From Montifringilla adamsi (taxonomy: Eukaryota; Chordata; Aves; Passeriformes; Passeridae): DNA of 64,000 bases. Both the position numbers and the translations under genes were made by a program. The stretch is from positions 6,912,296 through 6,976,295 of the forward strand of contig JAGGNK010008226.1 in the NCBI GenBank assembly GCA_017590115.1, written 5' to 3'. How positions within the stretch are numbered: the stretch's first letter is position 1; every line of letters begins with the position of its first letter. Below are positions 37,043 to 47,657 of the stretch, piece after piece. The notes below the pieces were generated by a model, which was not told the DNA's origin, ran no database searches, and saw nothing but the letters and a program-made list of their open reading frames with translations.

Positions 37043-37190
37043 GAAAATGAGGATTTGAAGTATTGTGAATTGGAAAATGAGGATTTGAAGTATTGTGAAT
37101 TGGAAAATGAGGATTTGAATAATTCTGAATTGGAAAATGAGGATTTGAATAATTCTGAATTGGAAAATGAGGATTTGAATAATTCTGAAG
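37043..37190 (+). repeat. Minisatellite, five 30-bp units
   Basis: Units start at 37043, 37073, 37103, 37133 and 37163 with GAAAATGAGGATTTGAA. The first two share one variant and the last three another. The period is a multiple of three, so it reads as a 10-residue repeat in an open frame, but no splice or family evidence supports coding. Confidence 0.95.
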
Positions 37191-37757
37191 GGAATTCAAT
37201 TCGAATTCCCTTTGGCAGGGGAAAGGAGCTGCTCTGGAGGGAACCTCTTTGTCCAGCCCCTCCTGTTCCATCACCTGTCACTCCAGGGGAAGAGCAGCAC
37301 ATCTGGGGTCACTTAATTGCTGCCAAAACCTGTGGGGAGAAACCAAATCCCTTGGGAATACCTGCTGCTGGCCCCTTGCATGGTTTGAAGTGCTGAGGAA
37401 TGTCTGAGAGGTGTCAGTGCCGAGATGGAGAGGAGATTTCCCCAGGCAAAATACTTGTGGGTCTTAAAATGTTTTCTTTTGCCTGCAGGAAGGACACTTG
37501 TCCAAATGTTTCCCACGTGGGCTGAAATTCTGGGGTTTTTACAGATAGAGGGAGAATTTCAGCCCTGGCACAGAGGGTAAAGCACATTTTGGAGAGGTTT
37601 CTGCTTGGAAATGTCTCTGCTCCGCTGCCCAAAACAAGGAATCCCACAGGGAAAGCTGGGTTTGATGGGAACCAAGGCTGCTCTGCAAAGCTGGGTTTGG
37701 AGCAGGGAAAGGAACCCTGGTCTTGCACAAATCAGGAGGAGCCTGCACAGATCCCTG

Positions 37758-37877
37758 CAGGGAATGGGAAAATGCACCTGACATTCCCAGGGAATGGGAA
37801 AATACACCTAAAATTTCCAGGGAATGGGAAAGTGCACGTAAAATTCTCAAGGAATGGGAAAATACGCCTAAAATTTC
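37758..37877 (+). repeat. Minisatellite, four 30-bp units
   Basis: Units start at 37758, 37788, 37818 and 37848 with CAGGGAATGGGAAAATNCAC and a CTAAAATTTC end. Unrelated in sequence to the 30-bp array 570 bp to the left. Confidence 0.95.
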
Positions 37878-37919
37878 CTCCTAATTTGTGCAAGATATTC
37901 CTTCCCAATATCCCATCCA

Positions 37920-38062
37920 TCCCTGTCCTCTGGCAGTGGGAGCCATTCCCTGTGTCCTGTCCCTCCATGCCTTGTCCCCAGTCCCTCTCCAGCTCTCCTG
38001 GAGCCCCTTCAGGCCCTGGCAAGGCTCTGAGCTCTCCCTGGAGCCTTCTTCTCTCCAGTCCT
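37920..38062 (-). mobile_element. CR1 ORF2-end fragment
   Basis: Antisense counterpart of the segment at 10080-10190: GGGAGCCATTCCCTGTGTCC, CAGTCCCTCTCCAGCTCTCC, GAGCTCTCCCTGGAGC. Confidence 0.75.
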
Positions 38063-38719
38063 GATTTTACCTTCCTTAGGCTTGGAATTTTTGGGAAAAC
38101 ACAATGAAAGCCAAACCATTCTATTGGAGTTGTAAATATTTCCTTGGAGTTGTTTGCCATTTAGGGTTCATTGACTCATAGGAAAAATTTAAATAATAAT
38201 AATTTAAGTAATGTCTATCACATTATTCAGAATATATTTTCATATCTTACCCTAAACCTTTATCTTACCCTAAAGCCTCTTCTTTGAAAGTGGATCCTTT
38301 TTTTAATTGCTGGAGAGATTCTTCCCATCTGGTCCCATCTTGGATTTCAGCACCTTTGGATGCTGGGAGGTTTTTACTGCTTGGAGGATAGAAAGATCCC
38401 TGCCCCATCCTGACACTGACAAATTGAGCCCTTGCATTTGCTGCACTTCCAGCAGAAACCTTCCCGTCACATCCAGGGAGGAATGTTCAGTATTGCCCTC
38501 TGAAAAGGGGTTTGGAGGAAGCAGAATCCCTGCAGGCAAATCCCCATCCCCTGTCCCAGGGGAGAAGAGGCTCAGCCCCTGCACAAAGCACCAGTTAAAC
38601 ATTTCTGTTCCAAAATAAGTCCTGTCAGACTAAGCCCTTTTCTGACCCAGACATGGGGTAACTGAGAGGCCTTTTAAAAACTTCCATTCCATTTTCAGTC
38701 TCCTGTGAAGGGTGAGACA

Positions 38720-39115
38720 ATACAGATAATTCACGCCATCACAATCAGAAGCTAATTATTTTTTAATTACAATATATTATAAGGGTTTCTTGGCCTATCA
38801 GCTTTTGCCACACATTATTGTAAATGCTTTAAAGCCCATTATCTAAAATTACCCCTCGTGGCTCCTACTACGATGATTTCATCTTTCATGGTTCTATTTC
38901 TCCAAAGTATCCAGTCTTATTTGCAAGGCCATTTCTTGAAACTCGTTTCTAGCTCCATTTCTCTCTCAACAATATCTGTCTTCCTCTTTGACATTTCTAA
39001 ATCAAAGTTCTTATCTCAAAGTTCACATACAAATGTATACTATGTGAACCTTCTATCAAGTTTTAAAAATTTTCAGCAAATCCATTTCCCACACTGGCCC
39101 ACGTTTATTTATGGG
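38720..39115. mobile_element. Probable ERV-derived sequence
   Basis: The order of GGCCTATCAGCTTTTGCC, ACATTATTGTAAATGC, AAATTACCCCTCGTGGC, TTCTCAAAGTTC-like blocks and CAAATCCATTTCCCACAC resembles an old passerine ERV LTR. Identified from memory of the family only; ends and strand are uncertain. Confidence 0.35.
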
Positions 39116-41893
39116 GGTTTTAGGCTGGTGTGCCACAAAAAGGAACTTTTAAGTGTTGAAAATGCAGGGGTTTCATTTTGCCAGCTGTAATTAAATCACT
39201 GAAATGATTTCTGCCCTCTGTTATCACATCTGAGGGATCTTTTCTCCCAACCCCCAGATGAGAAATGAGAGTGCTCTCAGCCTGAATGAACACTGACAAA
39301 AAGCTCCAGCTGCTTGTGGTTTCAAGGAGAGGGAAATCCAAACTAAACCCTTCTTCAAGCTGCTTTATGGCTTTCAGATGAAAGTAATATTTCATATATT
39401 TTCATGTTTGCATCAAAATTCGTCTGTGTACAAAAAGTGTGTTGGTCTCTCCTTTTTCTGGGTTTCAGAATTGCCAGGGAATATTTTCTGTTCAATGTTT
39501 TCTGTGTGATCCAGAGGCTGCCTGCAGCCTCACCAGGGCATGGCTGGGACTTCAGAGCTTCCCAGAGGAAAAAAAAAAAAATTCCTCTTGAAATTGTTTT
39601 GGACAGGAGTAATAAATCAATATAAATGATGGAATAAACCTCTGGGCTTTATTCTTGCCAGCCCATGCCAGGGAACATTTCATGGAATAAGTGATGACAT
39701 CTTCCTTAGAGAAAAGAGGGATGGAGTGAATTATCTACAGAAAAGGTCAATGCTCTGTTCCCTGGCTCTCCTTTACAAATCTTTCTGAGGAAAACCAAAA
39801 TGTGCTGCCCTTTTCAAGTCCTTTCTTACACCTGGCTCTGTTTACCTGCTGCACCCTCTCTGATGAAGGGCTTGGATTCTCGCCTGCATCTTGTCTTTTC
39901 CCATCATGGGAATAATATAAACAATGGGAATAAATTACCCAAAATCTGCTCTCAACCTGCATTTCATTAAAAAATAGCTGAATAGTCCCCCCAGAATTAA
40001 CCAGAAGCTGCAGCTCCTTCTCCTTTGTTCCCAGTAATGGAAGTTATTTCCAGATTAGAAGGAGTCACCCTCTGGCTGCAGAGAAATAATTTGAATTCCC
40101 CCTCGCTGGCAGGATCCTTTCCCATCTGTGGGCAGATTTCATTCTTTATCTCGTATTAAACCCAGAGGTGTTATTAAAATCCAGTATAATTTCAGATCTG
40201 CAGGGAGCTCTGTGATAGTTGTAAGAGAAGAGGCTGAAAATAACATTTAAATCTTCATTGATGTGGCCATTCCAACGGGGCTTTGAATTGTATTTTTGTG
40301 TTTTCTCACCTGTGCCAAGTGTCATTTCCAGCAAAGTGCTGGAAAAATCAATCCAGTTTATTTCAAAAGGCAGGAAATGTGGGCACTTGAGCGAGTCCCA
40401 GCTTGTGAGGCCAGGAGAGGAAGGGATGAGTGACTCCTGAGGTGGAATCAGAGAGCAAAATCTGGGGCCCTGCTCCTCTCCAGCTGGGAATGACAGATGG
40501 AGATGGATGCTGATGGATCCTCAGCTTTCTTCCCTCTATTGCAGCCCAAGTGCCAGGCCTGGAAAAGAACAATTTATGTGCTGACAAACCTCCTTTATAA
40601 ATGAATTTTTGACTTTCAGACAGCCGCAGGTTCCTTTTTTGAGCACTTGGGTGGGTTCTGGTTTATTTTCTTGGAGATTTGACAAAGGCAGCACATAAGT
40701 GATGGTATCTCCCACTGATAGATTCTCTGTTTCTTATACCCAGAGAAGAAATAATCCTGTTTATAAAATGTTTTTTGAGTGAAACAGTTCTATTCTTATC
40801 TGAGATGATGGTTTTGCTCGCACTTGTATTGATCAAGAAATATAAGTGAATGTTGCCTTGGTTACCTTTGCAAAACTCAGTATTTTTATCCTTGTTTGTC
40901 AGAGCTGTGCTGTATAAAATCCCATTTTCTTTTTGAATCTATATTTCTGACCATTAATCAATAACTTTGTCCGTTCTGATTAAGTTGTTTTTGTTTTTTT
41001 TTTTTAATATTGTACTTTCACTTTTCTCTGGCCTTTTTTGGGGCAAATTTCCTCTTATTAATATATATAACATAATATTGGGAATGAGCTAAAAACTTTT
41101 CCCAGGAACCCACCACTCCCTCCCCCTGTGCTCATTCCCACAGAGCTGGGATGTCAATCAGAGCCTTAAAAATTAATTTAATTTGGGAAATATCTTTTCT
41201 TTTTGTAGTCTTAAGGAGGTGAAATCGAATATTCCTTGGCATGTGGAGTTAGGGAAGTTCCCCCTGTCCCTCCCTGCCTTTCTGACCGTCCACTTTCCAT
41301 CAAAATAAACCAGGAATGCAAAGCCAAGGAATTCTAGGAAGGAGCCTGCTGCCCTCTCATGGCTCCCGGAGCAAACAGCCGGGAGGAAAATGGGAATAAA
41401 GAGCTGGGAGCATCCTCCTTGTCCAGCAAAATTCCCTTTCCAGGCACAGGAGCAGAACCAGGACAGGCTGGGCTGACTCCATGTCCTGGGTTATTCCAGG
41501 GAATGCTGTTTGGTAGGGTTTGATTTCCTGATTTTTCAGTTCCTTCTCTTCCAAGAGGATGTTTTGGTGTGGTTTGGGCACCACAGAGACTGTTCCTCTA
41601 GCAGAAATCTCCTTAATTCCTGGAAATCCCATTAATCCCCTGGGATAATTGGGTGATTCAGGATTCTGGCAGTGCCCAGGGCTGGGTTGGATAATGAAAT
41701 AACCAAGTCACTTATCAGGAACTGCCTGAATTTGGGAGCTCCTGCTTTAAATTTAATTACAAAATAAGAAAACTCTGGAATTCCCCATGTCCTGAAGGGA
41801 AAGGGCTGCTGAGGAGCCTTTTCCAGGGCAGGGATGAACATCGGGAATTCAAACTGCCCAGGAACCAAGGGATTGTGCATCCCCATTCCAGGC

Positions 41894-41993
41894 TGAAGGA
41901 AGGGAGGAAATGGGAAAAGGGGGGGAAAAGCAAGGTTAAAAAAAGGAGAAAAAATGTAAAAAAAAAAGAGAGGAACTAAAAAAAGAAAGGATG
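41894..41993 (+). repeat. Polypurine tract
   Basis: About 100 bp nearly all A and G on the + strand, with G6 and A10 runs, adjacent to the LTR at 42.0 kb. Could form triplex or other non-B DNA; that is inference. Confidence 0.8.
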
Positions 41994-42029
41994 CAACTTA
42001 ATCCAAGCCTGCATTAGGTGTTGGACCCC

Positions 42030-42430
42030 TGGTTACTGAGAATATGAAACTTTCTGTGCTGACAGACACTGACCCCCAAAAGAACACTGCATTTGACCTG
42101 AGGCCTTAGAAAAAGCTTCCAAAATTAAAAGATAAAATTGAGATAATGAGTGTGTAGTTTGAATAGAAGTGTGTAATGTCACACAGTAGAAAACTTAAAG
42201 TTTTAGAATATAGTAATACATATAAAGGAAGATAGAAATTTTAAAGCAGAGGCTAATCCTTCTTCTTCACCTTCTCCTTCATAGGTTTAAGTAGTATTAT
42301 ATAATTAGATTAAAAAGTCCACATTGCAAGGCAGAGGTCATTAGTTATTGACTTAAAAGTAAAAAATAATTTAAATATCATTTCTTAATTAGACAGTTTA
42401 TCCTTAAAAGACCTTATAAAAAAAAGAGAT
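42030..42430 (+). mobile_element. ERV LTR, second copy of the 14262-14570 family
   Basis: Contains the same ordered blocks as the element at 14.3 kb and continues into a TTATCCTTAAAAGACCTTAT tail. The two copies differ at many sites, so both are old. Confidence 0.65.
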
Positions 42431-43303
42431 GCAGCTCCATTTTTAACTTATTAGAGAAAACTACTGTAGAACTCACAGTTTGTAAAACTATAATATAGAT
42501 AAAAACTAATAAACATCTAAATCTGAACAAGAAATACCTTCTCACACATTTAATCCAAAACTTAGCAGAAAAGAAGCAAAAAAAAAAATATCCCAAATTT
42601 GGGTTTAGGAGCTCAGAGAGGAACTGGCCTGGCTCTTGGTAGCCAGGAATGAATGGAGCTGAGCACAATGGTTATTATCAGGATTCAGAAATTAAAATGC
42701 ATTTTTGCCTAAATTATTCAGAAACTTGAAATGCATCTTTGCCTAATATAACATAAACTCCCTTTGAAAGTGAAATTATTTCAATCAGAAGAAAATCAGT
42801 TTAGCATAGATTGATTTCCTGATCATGGACTTAGTAGCTGAATATTTATTTCTTCCTCCTTCATGACTATTTGCTGAAGAAAGAGAAAAACCAATACCTA
42901 GTCAAGTGTAATATTGTATATACGCTTTATTTATTTTTTCCCCCCCAAAATTCCGCCCAAACACCTTGGGCTAGCTGCAGAGCTGTGCCAGAGAGAGGAG
43001 GACCATTCTCCCCAGCCCTGCTTCTTCTCCATCACCCACTTTGATCCTGCAGGGACAATTTTACTTTGTTCCTCTCCACCAGGAGTGCCAGCTTGCTGAA
43101 GGGTGGAGAGCAGGCTTGCAATGAGAACACACTCCTCTAATTCCATTTTTACAGAAACTCCGAACGAGCACAAATCCCAGCAGCTGCCCCTGGGGTGGAG
43201 AGGGGGAAAGCTGGCACTGCCAGCCTGCAGCACTCCTGAAAGGAAAATCAAATCCCGTTTATCTGCACCGTGTCGTCACCATGACACTTTTATGAAAATC
43301 CCT

Positions 43304-43672
43304 TGCTAGGGTTTTTCTCCTGTTCTAGCTGAGGAGCCTCAGAAAAGCAGTGTAAACAATAATTATCTGACGGCTGTGGAGTGTGGTCTGGAGGTTGTTT
43401 ACCACTTTGGTTGGTCCATATGGGGATTGTTTCTACTCAATGACCAATGATGGTCCAGCTGTGTGCACTCTCTGACAGTCACAGGTTTTTATTATTCATT
43501 CCATTCCTTTCCTTTCTACCTCTCTGATGGATCCTTTTTCTCTATTCTTTTAGTATAGTTTTAGCACAGCATTTTAATATACTGTAATATCATAATAAAT
43601 CAGCCTTTTGAAACATGGAGTCAATATTCTCCTCTCTCCCCTCATCCTGGGACCCTCGAACACAACCACACC
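43304..43672 (+). mobile_element. Solo ERV LTR, second copy
   Basis: Begins TGCTAGGGTTTTTCTCC. It contains the same blocks as the 18.1-kb copy, with AATAAATCAG near the 3' end followed by AAACATGGAGTCAATATTC and CATCCTGGGACC. Same orientation as the first copy; moderately diverged. Confidence 0.75.
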
Positions 43673-44094
43673 AGGTCGTGTTCCACCCTCAGCACTTCCA
43701 GGGGCTGCTGTTCCCCCAGGTCACAGGAGGATCCTGCCTCAAACTGCCTGAGTGAAAGGTGATTCCCCCTCCAACATCCCAGTCCCACCTTGTGCCCCGG
43801 GTCAGAAATGCTGAAAGCTGAGCTTGAGAGAGAGGAACAAGAGGGGATCATCCAGCAAGGCACCCCCTGCTCCCATCTGCTCCCTCTCGTTCTCCTTTTA
43901 CCCCTCAGAGCAGAAATCCAAGGCAGTCCCTCACTCCCAGTCCCTGCTGACCTGTCCATAATGATTGCTCTGACTCAGTAAGTCACTTCTTTTTCTCTGG
44001 CTGAATAAATCACTTGGATGCTTCTGCTAACATGATCCCGATTGAATTGCAGGACTTAAAATAATCATTCATGACATTAACTGGGCTATACATC

Positions 44095-44395
44095 CTCACC
44101 CTGCTTTCTGCAGGGGCACAGGACAAGGAGGGATGGCTGTAGATTGAAGAGGAGAGATTTAAGTTATATATTAGGAAGAAATCTTTCTTCTTATATTAGG
44201 AAAAAATCTTTTATTCTGTGAGGGAGCTGAGGCCCTGGCACAGGGTGTCCAGAGCAGCTGTGGCTGCCCCTGGATCCCTGGCAGTGCCCAAGGGGTTGGA
44301 GTACCCTGGGATAGTGGAAGGTGTCTTCCACTGCTCATGGAAGGAGATGAATTTTAAGCTCTCTTCCAACCAACCATTCTTAATTCTGTGACTTT
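44095..44395 (+). mobile_element. CR1 LINE 3' fragment
   Basis: GAGAGATTTAAGTTATATATTAGGAAGAAATC-type segment (partly duplicated at 44170-44210), then CCAGAGCAGCTGTGGCTGCC and a degenerate terminus near TTCCAACCAACCATTC. Confidence 0.82.
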
Positions 44396-44964
44396 ATTTA
44401 TACTAGATCTACTTGAGCTTTATAGTTCACTCTCAAAGTTTCACCCTGGATGAAAGTTACACCAGGCAGCAGAAATGCTGAATAAAGGCAGCTTTTCCTT
44501 GAAACCACAGAGGATCCTCAACACCTGGTAAATTAGCAGTCACCTGAAGTTTAGCAGCAGCTGAAAACATTCAATAAAAAACATTGCAAAGCTGCAGGCA
44601 GGCAAATCCAAAAATTTCTGATGTGGGCACAGCTCCTCGACAGCATGCAGAGCTGGTTAATTCACAATTACAGGGAAAAAAAGAGGCAGTGCAGCTTTGC
44701 TGTCAGCCAGAGGCAAAGGGGCTGAGTCAATAAAAGCAATCCCTGTCCCCAGGAGCTGTTCCACTGCAGAGGCAGCAGCTCCTGCTGCTCAGAACTCCCT
44801 GCTGGGATTAACAATCGATGTTCTCAATCAAGCACAGCATCCCAGACACAGCTCATGAGCTCTGTTACAGGGCTGGCTGAGAGCTCAGAGAAATATTCCT
44901 CTGGCTGTCCTGGGGGAGGCTGGGCTGGGGGTGAAAGGCAGGAGAGCCTGAAACCAGGATCAGA

Positions 44965-45092
44965 TAAATCACAGAACGGTTTGGGGTTGGAAGGAACCCT
45001 AAACTCACCCAATTCCAGGGCCAGGGACACCTCTCATCATCTCAGGGTGCTCCAAGCTGGCCTGGGATGCTTCCAGGTGTGGGAAATGGATT
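44965..45092 (-). mobile_element. CR1 3' terminus fragment
   Basis: Antisense: ATCACAGAACGGTTTGGGGT, TGGAAGGAACCCTAAACTC, AGGGCCAGGGACACC. Confidence 0.8.
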
Positions 45093-45918
45093 TGTAGAGG
45101 ATTTTTCAAGTTTAACAGAAGGTTTATATGGTATGTATTTGTGGTGTTGGTGTGTATTTGTGTATATTTTTATATGGTATATATTTTATTTGTAAACATC
45201 TGGGAACCAGGGGCACCCTGTAAATTCTAACTCCCCTCTGCACACAGTGCTCTGCTGCCACTTCCCAGAGCTGGCAGGAAGTTTTAGGGAAGCATTTGAG
45301 GGAATTGTAGGATGAAAAGTTGGTGCCAGCTCTGTGTGTTCCCTCCTGCTGTGGCTGGCTGGTCCCTAATTCAGGAGAAATTATCAGCAGCTCACAGAGA
45401 ACTTCTGAATCTGAGCTTGTCGTGGGTGCCTGCTTTTGGAGCAAATTGAGAATGAAAACTTTCTGTATTTAAAATTCTGCCTGTAAATATTGTACTCTGC
45501 AGTTTACTGCCCCAAATCAATGGGGTTGGGGCAGGGATGTGTGGGTGCTCCTGGGCCCCATCCTGTCTGCTCCATCCCCGAGCAGCTCTTTGTGCTGGGA
45601 AGTGAATTTCTGCCCTCAAATGGAAATAAAACCTGCAGAGGAAGAACCCCGAGGTAGCTTTGTTAGTCAGCTGCAACTTGAACTCCTGTTTAAATCGAGT
45701 TTTTGTCGTGTTGTGCTGGCTTTGATCTGGCACTCACACCAAAGCAGGTGAGATTTGTTACACAGCGACTTTGTGGTGTCTGCAGGCAAACAAGAGACCT
45801 CCAGTCTGATTCTAACAGAGCCACGTGCTCCCAGCAGGCATCCAAAAGCAGGGTTTATGTGATTTCCCAAACCAGTGCTTAGATGCAGCAGAAACTCCCA
45901 GGCAAGGAGAATCTCCTG

Positions 45919-46057
45919 CTCTCCAGAGCAGGAATTCTTGCTTCTCCTGCATTATTCTGACTCCATCCCTCCATTAGATCCCTCTGAGCTCTCCAGAGCA
46001 GGAATTCTTGCTCCTCCTGCATTATTCTGACTCCATCCTCCACCAAGCCCCTCTGAG
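45919..46057 (+). repeat. Tandem duplication, two 70-bp units
   Basis: Units at 45919 and 45989 share CTCTCCAGAGCAGGAATTCT through CTCCTGCATTATTCTGACTC with only a few differences. Recent local duplication. Confidence 0.92.
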
Positions 46058-46515
46058 CAGAGCTGTGGTGTGTGACAGATGCTGGCTGGGCCCAACACTG
46101 ACAGATGAACTCTGAAACTGTGAAATTTTTTGCAGCCAAAGCAAAACTGGCAAATGTTTGGCTCCACCATAACATTTCCAGGCACGCAGAGCAAAGATCA
46201 GCCCTGGTTTTATTGACCTGTGTCACCCCTCAAGTCTCAGAAACCCTCTTTTATTTTTGTTTTATTCCCCACTCGGCCCTCAGCACCCTTTTAAGCACGA
46301 TGGGAAATCCTTCTGCTTTGGTTCCTTTGAAAGAGCTCAGCTGCACAAAGTGCTGGCTGCTTTCATCTCCAGACTTTATTTTTGTGACATAAATAGTGAG
46401 GCTTCACCTCTTGTATCTCCTCATCCCCTCTTCAAAATGCTGTTTTATCTCCATGAGCATCACAGGACAGGTATGGAGTGTGACTGAAATTCACACTGGA
46501 AAGGAGAAGGAGGCT

Positions 46516-46535
46516 TTTTTTTTTTTTTTTCTTTT
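46516..46535 (+). repeat. Poly(T) tract
   Basis: About 17 uninterrupted T followed by CTTTTT. On the - strand it is a poly(A) run downstream of CLRN3, but no clear poly(A) signal precedes it. Confidence 0.7.
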
Positions 46536-46934
46536 TAAAGGAATAAAAAAAGTCTCTCCTGGCTGCAGAGGTGAGGGACAAAGGGGCAGAAGTGCTGAAC
46601 GTGTGCTCTGAGCAGGATTTTGCACTTTGGATCTGTCCCAAGGTCCCAGTGCTCATTCCTGGGAGGAGTGAGAAGGGAGCTCCCCACTCCTGGGCAGTCC
46701 TGCAGCCGTGTGTCTTTGTGAGCACAATAAATACTCCTCAATCTGGGCAAAGGGATGGCCCTGGCCAGAAATCATCACTGAAATCATCACCTGGGGGACT
46801 TTGTACAGGCAGGGACGTGTGGAGAGGGGCTGGGCTCACCTGCCCAAGGTGTGGCTTTGCCCTTGGCAGTGCTCAAGCAGGATTTTCCTGATGTTTCTGT
46901 GCATTAATAACCTGCAGATACTGGGCTTCTCTGC

Positions 46935-47140
46935 TGTCATGGAATTGTTGAATCATTTAGGTTGGAAAATCCATGGAGTCCAAGCATTCCCCAGCACTGG
47001 CAAGGCCACCAGTGCCTCGTGTCCCCATGGAGACTCCAGGGATGGGGACTCCACCTCTGTGTCCTGTGGATTTTGGCCACAAGTGCTCCCATGCCCAGGA
47101 GCCTCCAGACCGGCAGGAGATCCCTGAGCGGAGCAAGGAG
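46935..47140 (-). mobile_element. CR1 LINE 3' fragment downstream of CLRN3 exon 3
   Basis: ATGGAATTGTTGAATCATTTAGG-type start then TTGGAAAATCCATGGAGTCC, AGGCCACCAGTGCC and GGACTCCACCTCTGTGTCC, of the diverged CR1 group seen at 3990. It reads in the same direction as CLRN3 and may lie in its 3' UTR. Confidence 0.75.
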
Positions 47141-47382
47141 AAAACGGAGCAGCAGCACCTCAGTGACCATTTCTCCTCATCCCAAGGGATCCTGGTGTTT
47201 GCATTGACTAAAACATTGGCTTTGATCTTCCTGCTGGGGCCAGCAGGCAGCTGAAACCAAACCAGGCTTTTGTGTCCTCAAAACAATCTGGGAATTGAAG
47301 TGTGCACACAGTTCGGAGCAAATGGAAATTTGCTGTGCACATTAAAGTCATCTCCCTTCACACCCCCTTTTCCAAGGCGTCC

Positions 47383-47657
47383 TTAAAACAGAATAACATC
47401 CTTTGGTGCATTTTCTATGGGTCTTTCCTGCTCTTTCTTCTTGGAATATCTGGCGTGGTCGTAGAAATAGATGATGATGAGAGAAGCAATGTTCAGGAAA
47501 AGGATGAGCAGCATGATCCAGTAGGAGTATCCATAGTTGTGTTGGGATCCAAGGTGTACCAACAGGGAGCTGGAGCAGCTGTGGGCCAGCTCTTCAGACA
47601 GGCTGTTTCCTTGCACGTTCACAGGGAAAAGGATCATGGCTATGAGGATGAGGACTC
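47383..47657 (-). CDS. CLRN3: CLRN3 coding exon 3 (terminal)
   Basis: 90 codons plus stop after acceptor TGTTTTCCAG. It encodes TM3, the second extracellular loop with LSEEL and YGYSYW, TM4, and a basic cytoplasmic tail ending in ILF. The hydrophobic C-terminus resembles a PDZ-type ligand, but this is inference. The 3' UTR must extend below 47383; I could not place its end. Confidence 0.95.

Larger units (their letters stand above)
35675..47382. other. Intergenic between FOXI2 and CLRN3
   Basis: Listed repeats account for part of this stretch. 39120-41890 and 42430-43300 show no gene or recognised element. The CLRN3 3' UTR must occupy an undefined part just below 47383. Confidence 0.5.

Noticed and set aside
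36851..37396. 181-codon frame with a 10-residue ENEDLNNSEL-type repeat
   Set aside because: The repeat is the 30-bp minisatellite read in frame. The flanking residues have no domain and no transcript signals.
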